Origin: Chromatiales bacterium
Lineage (GTDB): Bacteria > Pseudomonadota > Gammaproteobacteria > Steroidobacterales > GCA-2729495
NCBI GenBank assembly: GCA_016789845.1
Contig: JAEUQA010000086.1
Coordinates: forward strand, 62,001-126,000
Reading direction: 5' to 3'
Length of the DNA stretch: 64,000 nucleotides
Shown: positions 10,243 to 17,798 of the stretch, in pieces
Layout of the letters: every line of letters begins with the position of its first letter
Numbering within the stretch: position 1 is the stretch's first letter
Notes under the pieces: model-generated
Databases searched by the model: none
Told to the model about the DNA's origin: nothing
What the model saw: only the letters and a program-made list of their open reading frames with translations
Position numbers and translations under genes: made by a program

Positions 10243-10257
10243 ACTCCCGGTCTATTT
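10237..10257 (+). terminator. small perfect hairpin at the end of the DUF6499-like gene
   Basis: AAATAGAC (10237-10244) and GTCTATTT (10250-10257) form a perfect 8-base inverted repeat with a 5-base TCCCG loop, overlapping the stop codon. The TATTT at the 3' side is a weak T-tract. It may be a terminator or an operator for the genes that follow. Confidence 0.35.
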
Positions 10258-10338
10258 GGGTTTACCCGCCGCCACGACTGTCCCCTAATCCACGCCAACG
10301 GGCACCCGAGCCCGCGGCAACGTGGAAGGGAGACGACG

Positions 10339-10614
10339 ATGACTGGCGCGATGAGCGGCCCCTGGAAGGGCCTGTCGGAGTTCAGCGACTCCGAGCAAAA
10401 CAAGCTGCGATTCATCCTCAGGGATGCGGCCAACAACGGCATCGTCGAGGCCGGCGTGGCCTGCAAGTATGGGCGCGAATGGCGGGTCAACACTGATCGG
10501 TTGCCCGACTACCTCCTCGAGCGCACCCGGCTGGCGTTACACGGCCATGCCTCTCAGCCGCCGCGCAACCGGCGCCGAGGCGATGCCCAGCGGACCTCGA
10601 GGTCGGCCACCTGA
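10339..10614 (+). CDS. small island protein of unknown function
   Basis: A 91-residue protein with a good ribosome site (GGAAGGGAG) about 8 bases before the ATG at 10339. The core SDSEQNKLRFILRDAANNGI ... CKYGREWRVNTDRLPDYLLE looks like a compact DNA-binding or excisionase-size fold, with a basic arginine-rich tail. I do not recognise the family. The next gene starts 6 bases downstream, so these genes probably form one operon ending with the AAA helicase. Confidence 0.5.
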   Translation: MTGAMSGPWKGLSEFSDSEQNKLRFILRDAANNGIVEAGVACKYGREWRVNTDRLPDYLLERTRLALHGHASQPPRNRRRGDAQRTSRSAT

Positions 10615-10619
10615 ACCAC

Positions 10620-10997
10620 GTGAGCACCGTGACCCGCCGACGGCTGCCGCCATTCGGGCGGGAATACCTGATCCGTCGCCAGGCACCCGGCTACCTGAAC
10701 CAGGGCCCCCGCGTGGCCATCGGCGCCCGCGCCTGGGAACTGGCCCGGGAGGCCGTGGCAATCCCGATCATGGTGCTGCCGCCAGATGAGGAACCCGCGA
10801 GCTTCGCCTGGCCGGTCGGCGGTGAGGCCGTCCTGCTCTTCGAAACTGGTGATCCGGATGATGAAGCCCTCGAGAGGCTGGCCCAGGCGCTCTTGGCTGA
10901 CGGCGCGGCGCTCGTCCACGCAATCCGGCGGTGCGATTTGCCCGGAAATCCGCCAGGCAGCCCGGGACGTGCTGGCCCGGCGTGGGTGCGGGCATGA
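10620..10997 (+). CDS. small island protein upstream of the helicase
   Basis: 125 residues from the GTG at 10620. The N-terminal part (RRRLPPFGREYLIRRQAPGY) followed by GPRVAIGARAWELARE resembles small proteins I associate with phage and plasmid replication modules, but I cannot assign a function. The stop codon overlaps the start of the AAA protein in an ATGA (10994-10997), which argues for translational coupling and for the gene being real. Confidence 0.55.
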   Translation: MSTVTRRRLPPFGREYLIRRQAPGYLNQGPRVAIGARAWELAREAVAIPIMVLPPDEEPASFAWPVGGEAVLLFETGDPDDEALERLAQALLADGAALVHAIRRCDLPGNPPGSPGRAGPAWVRA

Positions 10998-12175
10998 GCG
11001 CGAACGGCATCGGTACACTGAAAGAACTCGACCGGAAGTATGGGCCGGCGCCCGGGCGCTCGGCAGTGCATCCAGTAACGCTGGATCCCGACGCCGCCCG
11101 GGTGGGTGCCGAGACCTTCACGACCCCGCAGCCGGCGCCCGAGTTCATCCACGAGGGCTTCATCCCGAATGATGTCGGCGGGATCATTGGCGCCGGCGGT
11201 GTCAGCAAGACCACCCTCGCGCTAAACATTGCGTGCGGGACGATTCTTGGCGGCTCACTCTTCGGCCGTCGCGTGCTGCGGCCGGGCGGCGTCCTGTTCG
11301 TGACTGCCGAGGACGGCCTGGCCCGGATGCGCTACCGGCTGCATGGCATCGGCCGGGATGGCTACCTGACACCAGACGAGTGCGAGCAGATTGGCGCCGG
11401 CCTATTTATCGAGGATCTCAGCGACCGGGATCCGCAGCTGGTCAAGCTCGATGACCGCGGCAACCTGGAGGAGACGCCGCTGGTCGACGCGCTAATCGCC
11501 GCCTACGGACCCCTCGGCCTCTCCTTGGTGATCATGGACCCGTTCGTCAGCTTCGGGCCCGGCGAACGCCTGGTGAATGACGGGGAGCAGTCTGTCATCC
11601 GGGCCGCCCGCCGGATCCGCAAGGGTCTTAGCTGCCCGGTGCTGTTCCTGGTGCACACGGGCAAGGCGAACGCCCGGGAGCAGCGAGTTGATCAGTACGC
11701 CTTCCGTGGCGGCTCCGCGCTCGCAGACGGTCTGCGCTTCGTCTACATCCTCGACAAGGCCGACGGCGTGACCCTGCCCGTCGGGATCGACGCCCGAGAT
11801 GCTGCCGATGGCAAGGTCTTCAGGTTGACGCAAGCGAAGATCACCGACGCCGCGCCTTGGGCGGAGCCGCTCTGGCTGATCCGGACGGGCTTCCGGTTCA
11901 TAGACCAGCCCATCACCCGCCAGTCCGATGACGAGCGCCAGGAGGCGCAGGTGGCAGCCGTGGTGGAGTTCCTGCGGCAGGAGGCCAAGGGCAACGTGCG
12001 CCACTCGCTGACCAGCCTGGAGGCAGCCCGGGATCGCATTCCCGGGAAACTGAGCCGCGCCGGCCTGCGAGACACAGTGCATCGCGCCACCCAAACCCAT
12101 CGGATCGTCGAGCGCGATCTGCCAGAAGGCGAGCGGGTGGGGGCCCGCAAGACCTACCTGGAACCTGGCGCATGA
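10994..12175 (+). CDS. RepA-like AAA ATPase (replicative helicase type)
   Basis: A 393-residue RecA-fold ATPase of the AAA_25 / plasmid RepA type, a family that includes the hexameric helicase of RSF1010. The P-loop is IGAGGVSKTTLAL (around residue 60) with Ser in place of the last Gly of the classical motif. The Walker B strand is LSLVIMDPFVSF, and VLFLVHTGKANA plus the RGGSALADGLRF segment follow the RepA pattern. The C-terminal 90 residues form a winged-helix-like region. The ATG at 10994 overlaps the previous stop. Repeats that look like iterons begin 7 bases after the stop, so the protein probably unwinds the island's own origin. Confidence 0.8.
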   Translation: MSANGIGTLKELDRKYGPAPGRSAVHPVTLDPDAARVGAETFTTPQPAPEFIHEGFIPNDVGGIIGAGGVSKTTLALNIACGTILGGSLFGRRVLRPGGVLFVTAEDGLARMRYRLHGIGRDGYLTPDECEQIGAGLFIEDLSDRDPQLVKLDDRGNLEETPLVDALIAAYGPLGLSLVIMDPFVSFGPGERLVNDGEQSVIRAARRIRKGLSCPVLFLVHTGKANAREQRVDQYAFRGGSALADGLRFVYILDKADGVTLPVGIDARDAADGKVFRLTQAKITDAAPWAEPLWLIRTGFRFIDQPITRQSDDERQEAQVAAVVEFLRQEAKGNVRHSLTSLEAARDRIPGKLSRAGLRDTVHRATQTHRIVERDLPEGERVGARKTYLEPGA

Positions 12176-12181
12176 CGACCC

Positions 12182-12349
12182 ATCCCGCCATCCCGCCGCT
12201 ATTCCGCCGCAATTCCGCCACTCTTCCGAGGAAGGGGAGACGGATGGGCGGCTACTATCCCGCCGCCATCCTTCTCCCTATAGGCGGCGGCGGGATTCAG
12301 GGCAGATCCGGTCACGCGAGGGAAGGAGGGTATTCCGCCGAATCCCGCC
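12182..12349 (+). other. iteron-like repeat cluster, candidate replication origin
   Basis: The octamer ATYCCGCC occurs directly at 12182, 12190, 12201, 12212, 12257, 12332 and 12342, and inverted at 12289. Several steps are 10-11 bases. Within it ATCCCGCCGCC (12257-12267) and its complement (12286-12296) form a perfect 11-base inverted repeat. The cluster lies between the RepA-like helicase and a small helix-turn-helix gene. Iterons plus a hairpin next to a RepA-type helicase recall RSF1010-type origins. A short open frame across it (12172-12372) is repeat translation and is not proposed as a gene. Confidence 0.6.
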
Positions 12350-12368
12350 AGAGTGGGAGGGGCCGCCC

Positions 12369-12641
12369 GTGACCCGCTCCCGCATCGGCGGCACGCTCAA
12401 CGTCACGGCGATGAAGGCGCTCGCCGACAGCATCGAGGCCCGGCCGGTGCGCCCGGTAGACCGGCTCGACTCACTGCGTGAGGCCCGGCAGCTGATAGCC
12501 CAGGGCGCCAGCATCGTCGACGTCGCCGAAGCACTGAACGTCACAACCGCCGTTGTTCGGCAGCTGCTCGGTCCCGGTATGCGGAACAAGCGCATTAGCG
12601 GGACGCCGGAAACAGCCCAAAAAGGCCCGGAATTGCCATGA
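12369..12641 (+). CDS. small helix-turn-helix-like protein
   Basis: 90 residues from the GTG at 12369. Residues about 45-66 (ARQLIAQGASIVDVAEALNV and TTAVVRQLL) have the spacing of a resolvase- or Trp-repressor-like helix-turn-helix. The flanks are short and basic at the N-terminus. It directly follows the repeat cluster, so it could be the iteron-binding initiator or a copy-number regulator. That role is inferred from position only. Confidence 0.55.
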   Translation: MTRSRIGGTLNVTAMKALADSIEARPVRPVDRLDSLREARQLIAQGASIVDVAEALNVTTAVVRQLLGPGMRNKRISGTPETAQKGPELP

Positions 12642-12916
12642 AAACCGCCCGCCACGAGGACCATCACGGCGCCGGCCAGGCACTCGAGCTCGAGGTCGGC
12701 GGGCACCAGGACGCGCACGTTGCCGCGTGCCGAGACCTGCCTCAAGCCATTGGGCCAGCAAGGGTTCAGCACGAACGTGCAGCAGGTGACAGCAGGGGGA
12801 GGCACCTCAAGTCTCTTGGCAGGCTCACCGGGACCGACACCGGCAGGCAAATAAACACGCAGCCAAGATACGGTGAATTGCCAATTTCCCGACAACCACG
12901 ATTGTGGAGGACGCCC
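12642..12916 (+). other. gap with no convincing gene
   Basis: 275 bases between the small helix-turn-helix gene and the next CDS. Plus-strand frame 12638-12916 is open and its ATG overlaps the preceding stop (ATGA), but the product is Gly, Arg and His rich like a shadow frame. The minus strand also has an open frame here with a more protein-like stretch (TCCTFVLNPCWPNGLRQ). I cannot decide between a decayed gene on either strand and non-coding DNA. Confidence 0.4.
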
Positions 12917-13171
12917 ATGACTGCACGCTCTGAACCGATCAGCCCGACCGCTCGCCAGTCGCTCTTCACCGCGACATTCCACGCGGCCCAGGACCTGATC
13001 GCCACCTTCCCGGTGACTCCCGCCGACGTCGCCGTGGCGTACCTGGCGACCGGCTACGGCCTGATCACCGACCCGAAGGTCTGCAACCGGCAGATGGCCC
13101 GCCAGGTCCTGGTCGACCTCCTCGCGGCCTTCGATGCGGACGGCCCGGCGCCCCAGTCGGCACCGCACTGA
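12917..13171 (+). CDS. small island protein of unknown function
   Basis: 84 residues from the ATG at 12917, which has a GTGGAGG ribosome site about 6 bases upstream. The sequence SLFTATFHAAQDLIATFPVT ... VAVAYLATGYGLI ... RQMARQVLVDLLAAFDAD looks like a small all-helical protein. The frame could extend to 12638, but the added part looks non-coding. It precedes the capsid gene by about 220 bases. The family is not recognised. Confidence 0.5.
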   Translation: MTARSEPISPTARQSLFTATFHAAQDLIATFPVTPADVAVAYLATGYGLITDPKVCNRQMARQVLVDLLAAFDADGPAPQSAPH

Positions 13172-13343
13172 ACCACTACCCCACGAGTTCTCGGCGACCG
13201 GCTATGCTTGGTCCACGATCACGGTGCGCCCGCGGGACGTGGGATGTTCAAGGTGCCGGGACTCGACTGACAGGCTGACGGCGTCACGCCGGCGGCCTCG
13301 AGGGCAGAGGGACGCTTCCGCGGGACGCGGGCTGGTGTCGGCT

Positions 13344-13370
13344 GTGAAAAGTAGAGACGACCCTTTTCAC
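13344..13370 (+). promoter_or_regulatory. perfect inverted repeat in the capsid gene leader
   Basis: GTGAAAAG (13344-13351) and CTTTTCAC (13363-13370) form a perfect 8-base inverted repeat with an 11-base loop. It ends only 7 bases before the strong CAGGAGG ribosome site (13377-13383) of the capsid gene. It could be an operator, or an RNA hairpin that controls capsid translation. Confidence 0.5.
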
Positions 13371-13389
13371 CTACACCAGGAGGTTCGCC

Positions 13390-14556
13390 ATGCGCGACCC
13401 GAATCACGCTCCGATTATCGAAGCCGTCGACTCCCTCGGCAAAGACTGGGCTGCCTTCAAAGCCAGCCAGGCCGCCGAGCTCCGGACCCTCAGTCAGCGC
13501 CAGGACGAGCTCGAGGCTCGCGCCGAAAACATCCGCCCTGGTGCGAGCGGCAACGCCTCCGCTGCCGAGCGTAAGCAGTTCGCCGACTACCTGCGCACCG
13601 GCCAGGGGCTCAGCCGGAAGGACGTCACGACCGGCACGGCGAGCGGTGCGATGGTGCCGACAGTCATCGCTCAGGACATTGTCAGCAAGGCGCTGGCCCG
13701 TTCCCGCATCGGCGCCCTGGTGCGAAATGCGCAGGTCGAGAGCGGTGACTACTCGCGAATCCTTCGCGTGGGTGGCGCTACCTCGGGATGGTCGAGCGAG
13801 ACGGGCACGCGGTCGGCGACGACCGAGCCCAGCTATCGGGCCATCACGCCGACCTCTGGAGAGCTGTACAGCTACTACACCGTCTCGAACTGGGCCCTGC
13901 AGGATGCCTGGTTCGACCTGGCGAAAGAGTTGGAGGACGCGGTCACGGCGCAGGCAGCCAAGGACCTCGAGGCCGCCATCATCAGCGGCAACGGTGCCTC
14001 GCGTCCGACCGGAATGCTGGCATCGAACCCCACCAGCGCCGATGACAACGCCAGCCCACAGCGGGCCGCCGGCGTCTACGAGTACGTCGCATCAGGAGAG
14101 GCCGGCACCCTGAATCACCACCCGGCGAGCTCCCCGCAGCGGTATGGCGACGACAAGCTGCTCGATCTGTTCTTCACGCTCAAGCCGGAGTACCGGGCCA
14201 ATGCCACCTGGCTGATGGCCTCGCCGACGCTGGCAGCCGTGCGGAAGTTCAAGGACACGAACGGCCAGCCGGTGTGGCAGCCCAACATGGCCGCCGGCGT
14301 CGATCAGGGTGACGGGTTCTTGTTCGGCAAGCCGGTCGTCGTCTGCGAGTCGATGCCTGCCATCGGGAGCAACGCCTTCCCGATTGCGGTCGGCGACCTG
14401 CAGCAGGGCTACGAGCTCGTCCGCATTCACGGGCTCGACATCACGAGGGACGACGTGACTTCGCCCGGGAAAACAAAGTTTTTCGTCCGGGCGCGGTTCG
14501 GCGGCTGCGTGCTCGACAACGATGCAATAAAGTTCATCAAGTGCTCGGCGAGCTAG
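13390..14556 (+). CDS. HK97-type phage major capsid protein
   Basis: A 388-residue major capsid protein of the HK97 family. Residues 1-60 form a charged helical delta-like region (QAAELRTLSQRQDELEARAE). The core begins around residue 75 (GTASGAMVPTVIAQDIVSKA) and shows the N-arm and E-loop pattern (SGDYSRILRVGG, SETGTRSATTEPSYRAIT), the spine-helix region (ELEDAVTAQAAKDLEAAIISGNG...RPTGML) and a C-terminal A-domain (YRANATWLMASPTLAAVRKF, FLFGKPVVVCESMP). The length suits an unfused capsid protein. A strong AGGAGG site precedes the ATG at 13390. There is no protease, portal or terminase gene nearby, so the protein may build or alter a helper phage's capsid. Confidence 0.9.
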   Translation: MRDPNHAPIIEAVDSLGKDWAAFKASQAAELRTLSQRQDELEARAENIRPGASGNASAAERKQFADYLRTGQGLSRKDVTTGTASGAMVPTVIAQDIVSKALARSRIGALVRNAQVESGDYSRILRVGGATSGWSSETGTRSATTEPSYRAITPTSGELYSYYTVSNWALQDAWFDLAKELEDAVTAQAAKDLEAAIISGNGASRPTGMLASNPTSADDNASPQRAAGVYEYVASGEAGTLNHHPASSPQRYGDDKLLDLFFTLKPEYRANATWLMASPTLAAVRKFKDTNGQPVWQPNMAAGVDQGDGFLFGKPVVVCESMPAIGSNAFPIAVGDLQQGYELVRIHGLDITRDDVTSPGKTKFFVRARFGGCVLDNDAIKFIKCSAS

Positions 14557-14564
14557 AGCGAATC

Positions 14565-14638
14565 GGCGGCGCGGTTCCTGCTGGCTGCAAGGACCGCGCC
14601 GCCACTCGCCGCCTGAGTTGATGCAGGCAGGCGAGTGG
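14565..14638 (+). repeat. two adjacent strong hairpins downstream of the capsid gene
   Basis: The first hairpin is GGCGGCGCGGT (14565-14575) with ACCGCGCCGCC (14593-14603), an 11-base perfect stem. The second is CCACTCGCCGCCTG (14602-14615) with CAGGC-A-GGCGAGTGG (14624-14638), 14 pairs with one bulged A and an 8-base loop. Neither has a T-tract. A proper terminator follows at 14697, so these are extra structure. A packaging or recognition site is one possibility. Confidence 0.55.
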
Positions 14639-14696
14639 GATGCGTGCGGTCTCCCGAGAAAAGCACCGCGGCGCCGTCATCCCCGGCGCATTGGAA

Positions 14697-14723
14697 GCCC
14701 CGCTTTGGCGGGGCATCCTTTTT
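14697..14723 (+). terminator. rho-independent terminator
   Basis: GCCCCGC (14697-14703), loop TTTG, GCGGGGC (14708-14714), then ATCC and TTTTT (14719-14723). This is a textbook intrinsic terminator after the capsid gene. It separates the satellite core from the restriction-modification gene, which must have its own promoter. Confidence 0.85.
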
Positions 14724-14853
14724 GTGGCCTCGCAAGAGTGACCACTGGGCTCAGGCCCCACCAGAAAGCAAGCATTGAGAATGCCGTACCCAGGTCGCAA
14801 AGGTGAGATCGATAGGTATGATTCCCCGTCGACCGGGAGGGTAGGGGAGCCGC

Positions 14854-17658
14854 GTGCCGCTAAGCTGGAACGAGATCAAGGATCGGGCGCTACGCTTCTC
14901 GCGGGAATGGGAAGGGGATTCATCGGAGGACGCCGAGGCAAAGAGCTTCTGGGATGCGTTCTTCGACGTTTTCGGTGTCCCACGGCGCCGGGTGGCCAGC
15001 TTCGAGAATCCGGTTCGCAAGTCAGACGGTCAGGGTGGGTACATCGACCTGCTCTGGAAGGGCACGCTCGTCGTCGAGCACAAGTCCCGAGGGAAGAATC
15101 TGGATCGGGCCTATCACCAGGCCACGGACTACTTCTCGGGATTGAAGAACCGGGACCTGCCCCGCTTTGTGCTCGTCTCGGACTTTGCCCGATTCCGCCT
15201 CTACGACCTGGATGACAATGAGGTTCACGAGTTCCGCCTGGAGGAACTGCACAAAAACCTCAGATTCTTCGATTTTATCGCCGGCTACCAACGCCGAAGC
15301 TTTGCGGCGGAGGATCCGGTCAATATCAAAGCAGCGGAGAAGCTCGGCGAGTTGCACGACCAGCTGCGGGCGGCGGGTTACGTGGGGCACCCGTTGGAGG
15401 TGCTCCTGGTCCGGCTCCTCTTCTGTCTATTCGCCGACGACACCGGCATCTTCGAGACCGGCCAGCTGCGAGAGTATCTCGACCAGCGTACTGCCGAGGA
15501 CGGCTCCGATTTGGGCATGCACCTAGCCCAGCTGTTCCAGGTCTTGAATACCGCTCCTGATCAACGCCAATCGAGCCTTGACCAGCAGCTTGCAGCCTTC
15601 GCCTACATCAACGGCCGGCTGTTTCAGGAGTCGCTGCCGCTGGCTTCCTTCAATCGAGCCATGCGCGAGACGCTTCTGGACTGCTGCGCAGTGGACTGGA
15701 GCGGCATATCGCCCGCCATCTTCGGCTCCCTATTCCAATCGATTATGGATCCCGAGGCGCGGCGTAATCTGGGTGCTCACTACACGAGGGAGGTGAACAT
15801 CCTCAAAGCCCTGCAGCCCCTATTCCTGGATGCCTACCGCGCCGAGTTTGACCGTGTACGCCGCAGCCCAAAGCAGCTGCTGGAGTTCCAGGCAAAGTTG
15901 GCGAGTACCAAAGTGCTGGACCCAGCCTGCGGCTGCGGAAACTTCCTCGTCATCGCCTACCGGGAGCTGCGTCTCCTGGAATTGGAGGTGCTTCGGGAGA
16001 TCTACAAGAAGCGGGAGACAGGCTTTCTCAATGTCAGCGACATCGTGCGGGTAGATGTTGACCAGTTCTACGGTATCGAAATCGAAGAGTTCCCTGCACA
16101 GATCGCCCAGGTAGCCCTGTGGCTGACTGATCACCAGATGAACGGGCAGGTTTCCGAGGAATTCGGCCAGTATTTCGCCCGGCTGCCACTCGTGAAATCG
16201 CCGAATATCGTGCATGGGAATGCGCTACGCATGGATTGGAGTGCGATTGTGGGTCCGACCGCGCTCAACTTCATCGTTGGCAACCCGCCCTTTGTCGGAG
16301 CGATGGTCATGAGTGACCCTCAACGTGACGACATCGCGCAAGTGTTTGTGGGGGTGAAGGGTGGGGGCATTCTCGATTACGTCTCGGCTTGGTATGTGAA
16401 AGCGGCTCGCTATCTCCAGGGCGACTCTACTCGTGGCCGAATCCGTTGCGCCTTCGTTTCGACAAATTCTATCGCTCAAGGGGAGCAAGTTGGCGTTCTT
16501 TGGCGAGAGTTGAAGGCTCTTGGCGTTCACATTCACTTTGCACACCGCACGTTTCGTTGGAGTTCTGAGGCAACGGGTCGAGCGGCAGTCCATTGCGTCA
16601 TCATAGGTTTCGGCCTGTCTGAGCATCCGAGCCCTCTCCTATTCGACTATGAGACGCCCGATGGTGACGCAACTCAGGTGAGTGCAGGACACATCAATCC
16701 TTACTTGGTGGATGGTCCGGACGTTCTCGTCGAGAATCGCAGCGATCCAATGTGCCCAGTTCCCGGGATGCGGTTTGGCAGTATGCCGCGCGACGGTGGT
16801 CATCTGATTCTTTCCCCGGATGAGCGTGACCAGCTGCTCGCACGGGAGCCATCGGCTGCGCAGTGGGTCAGGCAATATACGGGCGCCGAGGAATTTCTGA
16901 ATGGCGGGAAGCGCTACTGCCTTTGGCTCGTCGGCGCGTCTCCAGATGCCGTTCGCGGCATACCATTCATCGTGGATCGACTCCAGAAGAACGCGCGGTA
17001 TCGACTTGCAAGTAAGGCGACGTCAACGCAAAAGGCGGCCGCACGTCCCGGGCTGTTTGTGCAGATCGCACAGCCGGAATCTGACTACTTACTCGTGCCT
17101 CGGGTTTCTTCCGAGCGGCGGCTATACCTGCCGATTGGTTTCATGCGGCAGGACGTAATCGCGAACGATCAGGTACTGACAGTGGCGGGTGCAACCCTGT
17201 ACCACTTCGGCGGCATTTCATCTGCGATGCACATGGCGTGGATGCGCTACACCTGCGGCCGCTTGGAGAGCCGATACCGCTACTCAAAGGATATCGTCTA
17301 CAACAACTTTCCCTGGCCCGACCCCACCGACAAGCAGCGACAGGCCATCGAGACGGCCTCGCAAGTGGTGCTCGATGCCCGGGCGGTTCACCCGGGCGCC
17401 ACGTTGGCCGATCTCTACGACCCTCTAACCATGCCGGTGGATCTTCTCAAGGCGCACCAGGCCCTGGATCGGGCTGTGGACCTGGCCTACGGCAAGACCA
17501 ATTTCCAGAGTGAGGCGGAGCGGGTGGCGTTTCTATTCGAACGCTACGAGGCGCTGACCTCGCTCCTTCCCAGCGGCCCGGCCAGGAAGAAGAAGCGCAA
17601 GACCAACAGCGGCCCGGCCAGGAAGAAGCGCAGGACCAGAAGGACCGCATCAGCGTGA
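14854..17658 (+). CDS. MmeI-like type IIL restriction-modification enzyme
   Basis: A single 934-residue protein combining nuclease, adenine methyltransferase and target-recognition functions, like MmeI (about 919 residues). The N-terminus MPLSWNEIKDRALRFSREWE closely follows MmeI as I remember it. The PD-ExK nuclease residues are Asp65 (YIDLLW), Glu75 and Lys77 (VVEHKSRGK), five positions from the MmeI residues. The methyltransferase has motif I DPACGCGNFL (356-365) and motif IV NPPF (477-480). The rest is the recognition domain, followed by a lysine-rich tail with two copies of SGPARKK. The ATG-less start region uses GTG at 14854. As island cargo it likely defends the host against other phages. 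Confidence 0.9.
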   Translation: MPLSWNEIKDRALRFSREWEGDSSEDAEAKSFWDAFFDVFGVPRRRVASFENPVRKSDGQGGYIDLLWKGTLVVEHKSRGKNLDRAYHQATDYFSGLKNRDLPRFVLVSDFARFRLYDLDDNEVHEFRLEELHKNLRFFDFIAGYQRRSFAAEDPVNIKAAEKLGELHDQLRAAGYVGHPLEVLLVRLLFCLFADDTGIFETGQLREYLDQRTAEDGSDLGMHLAQLFQVLNTAPDQRQSSLDQQLAAFAYINGRLFQESLPLASFNRAMRETLLDCCAVDWSGISPAIFGSLFQSIMDPEARRNLGAHYTREVNILKALQPLFLDAYRAEFDRVRRSPKQLLEFQAKLASTKVLDPACGCGNFLVIAYRELRLLELEVLREIYKKRETGFLNVSDIVRVDVDQFYGIEIEEFPAQIAQVALWLTDHQMNGQVSEEFGQYFARLPLVKSPNIVHGNALRMDWSAIVGPTALNFIVGNPPFVGAMVMSDPQRDDIAQVFVGVKGGGILDYVSAWYVKAARYLQGDSTRGRIRCAFVSTNSIAQGEQVGVLWRELKALGVHIHFAHRTFRWSSEATGRAAVHCVIIGFGLSEHPSPLLFDYETPDGDATQVSAGHINPYLVDGPDVLVENRSDPMCPVPGMRFGSMPRDGGHLILSPDERDQLLAREPSAAQWVRQYTGAEEFLNGGKRYCLWLVGASPDAVRGIPFIVDRLQKNARYRLASKATSTQKAAARPGLFVQIAQPESDYLLVPRVSSERRLYLPIGFMRQDVIANDQVLTVAGATLYHFGGISSAMHMAWMRYTCGRLESRYRYSKDIVYNNFPWPDPTDKQRQAIETASQVVLDARAVHPGATLADLYDPLTMPVDLLKAHQALDRAVDLAYGKTNFQSEAERVAFLFERYEALTSLLPSGPARKKKRKTNSGPARKKRRTRRTASA

Positions 17659-17661
17659 AAC

Positions 17662-17680
17662 CGTGTACAAAACGTGTACA
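17662..17680 (+). repeat. paired CGTGTACA repeats, right end
   Basis: CGTGTACA at 17662-17669 and 17673-17680, again 11 bases apart, right after the restriction-modification gene and about 120 bases before the right attachment site. It matches the left-end pair, which supports an integrase arm-site or recombination-accessory role. Confidence 0.6.
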
Positions 17681-17798
17681 CCACGGTGCCCCGACGGGCA
17701 CAAGTGAGCGCAGGCAGAGGGTGAGCAGGCGCCCGTAAGTCACTGATTCTGAGCAAGCCTCGTGGTGGGCGTGCGCGTGGGCCTGCGCAGAGTGGGGT

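Noticed and set aside
12172-12372. Short frame overlapping the helicase stop
   Set aside because: Its sequence is mostly translation of the ATYCCGCC repeats, so I treat the region as an origin candidate.
12278-13168. 296-residue minus-strand frame through the small island genes
   Set aside because: Part of it looks protein-like, but it crosses the repeat cluster and opposes two plus-strand genes with ribosome sites. I left it as an open question.
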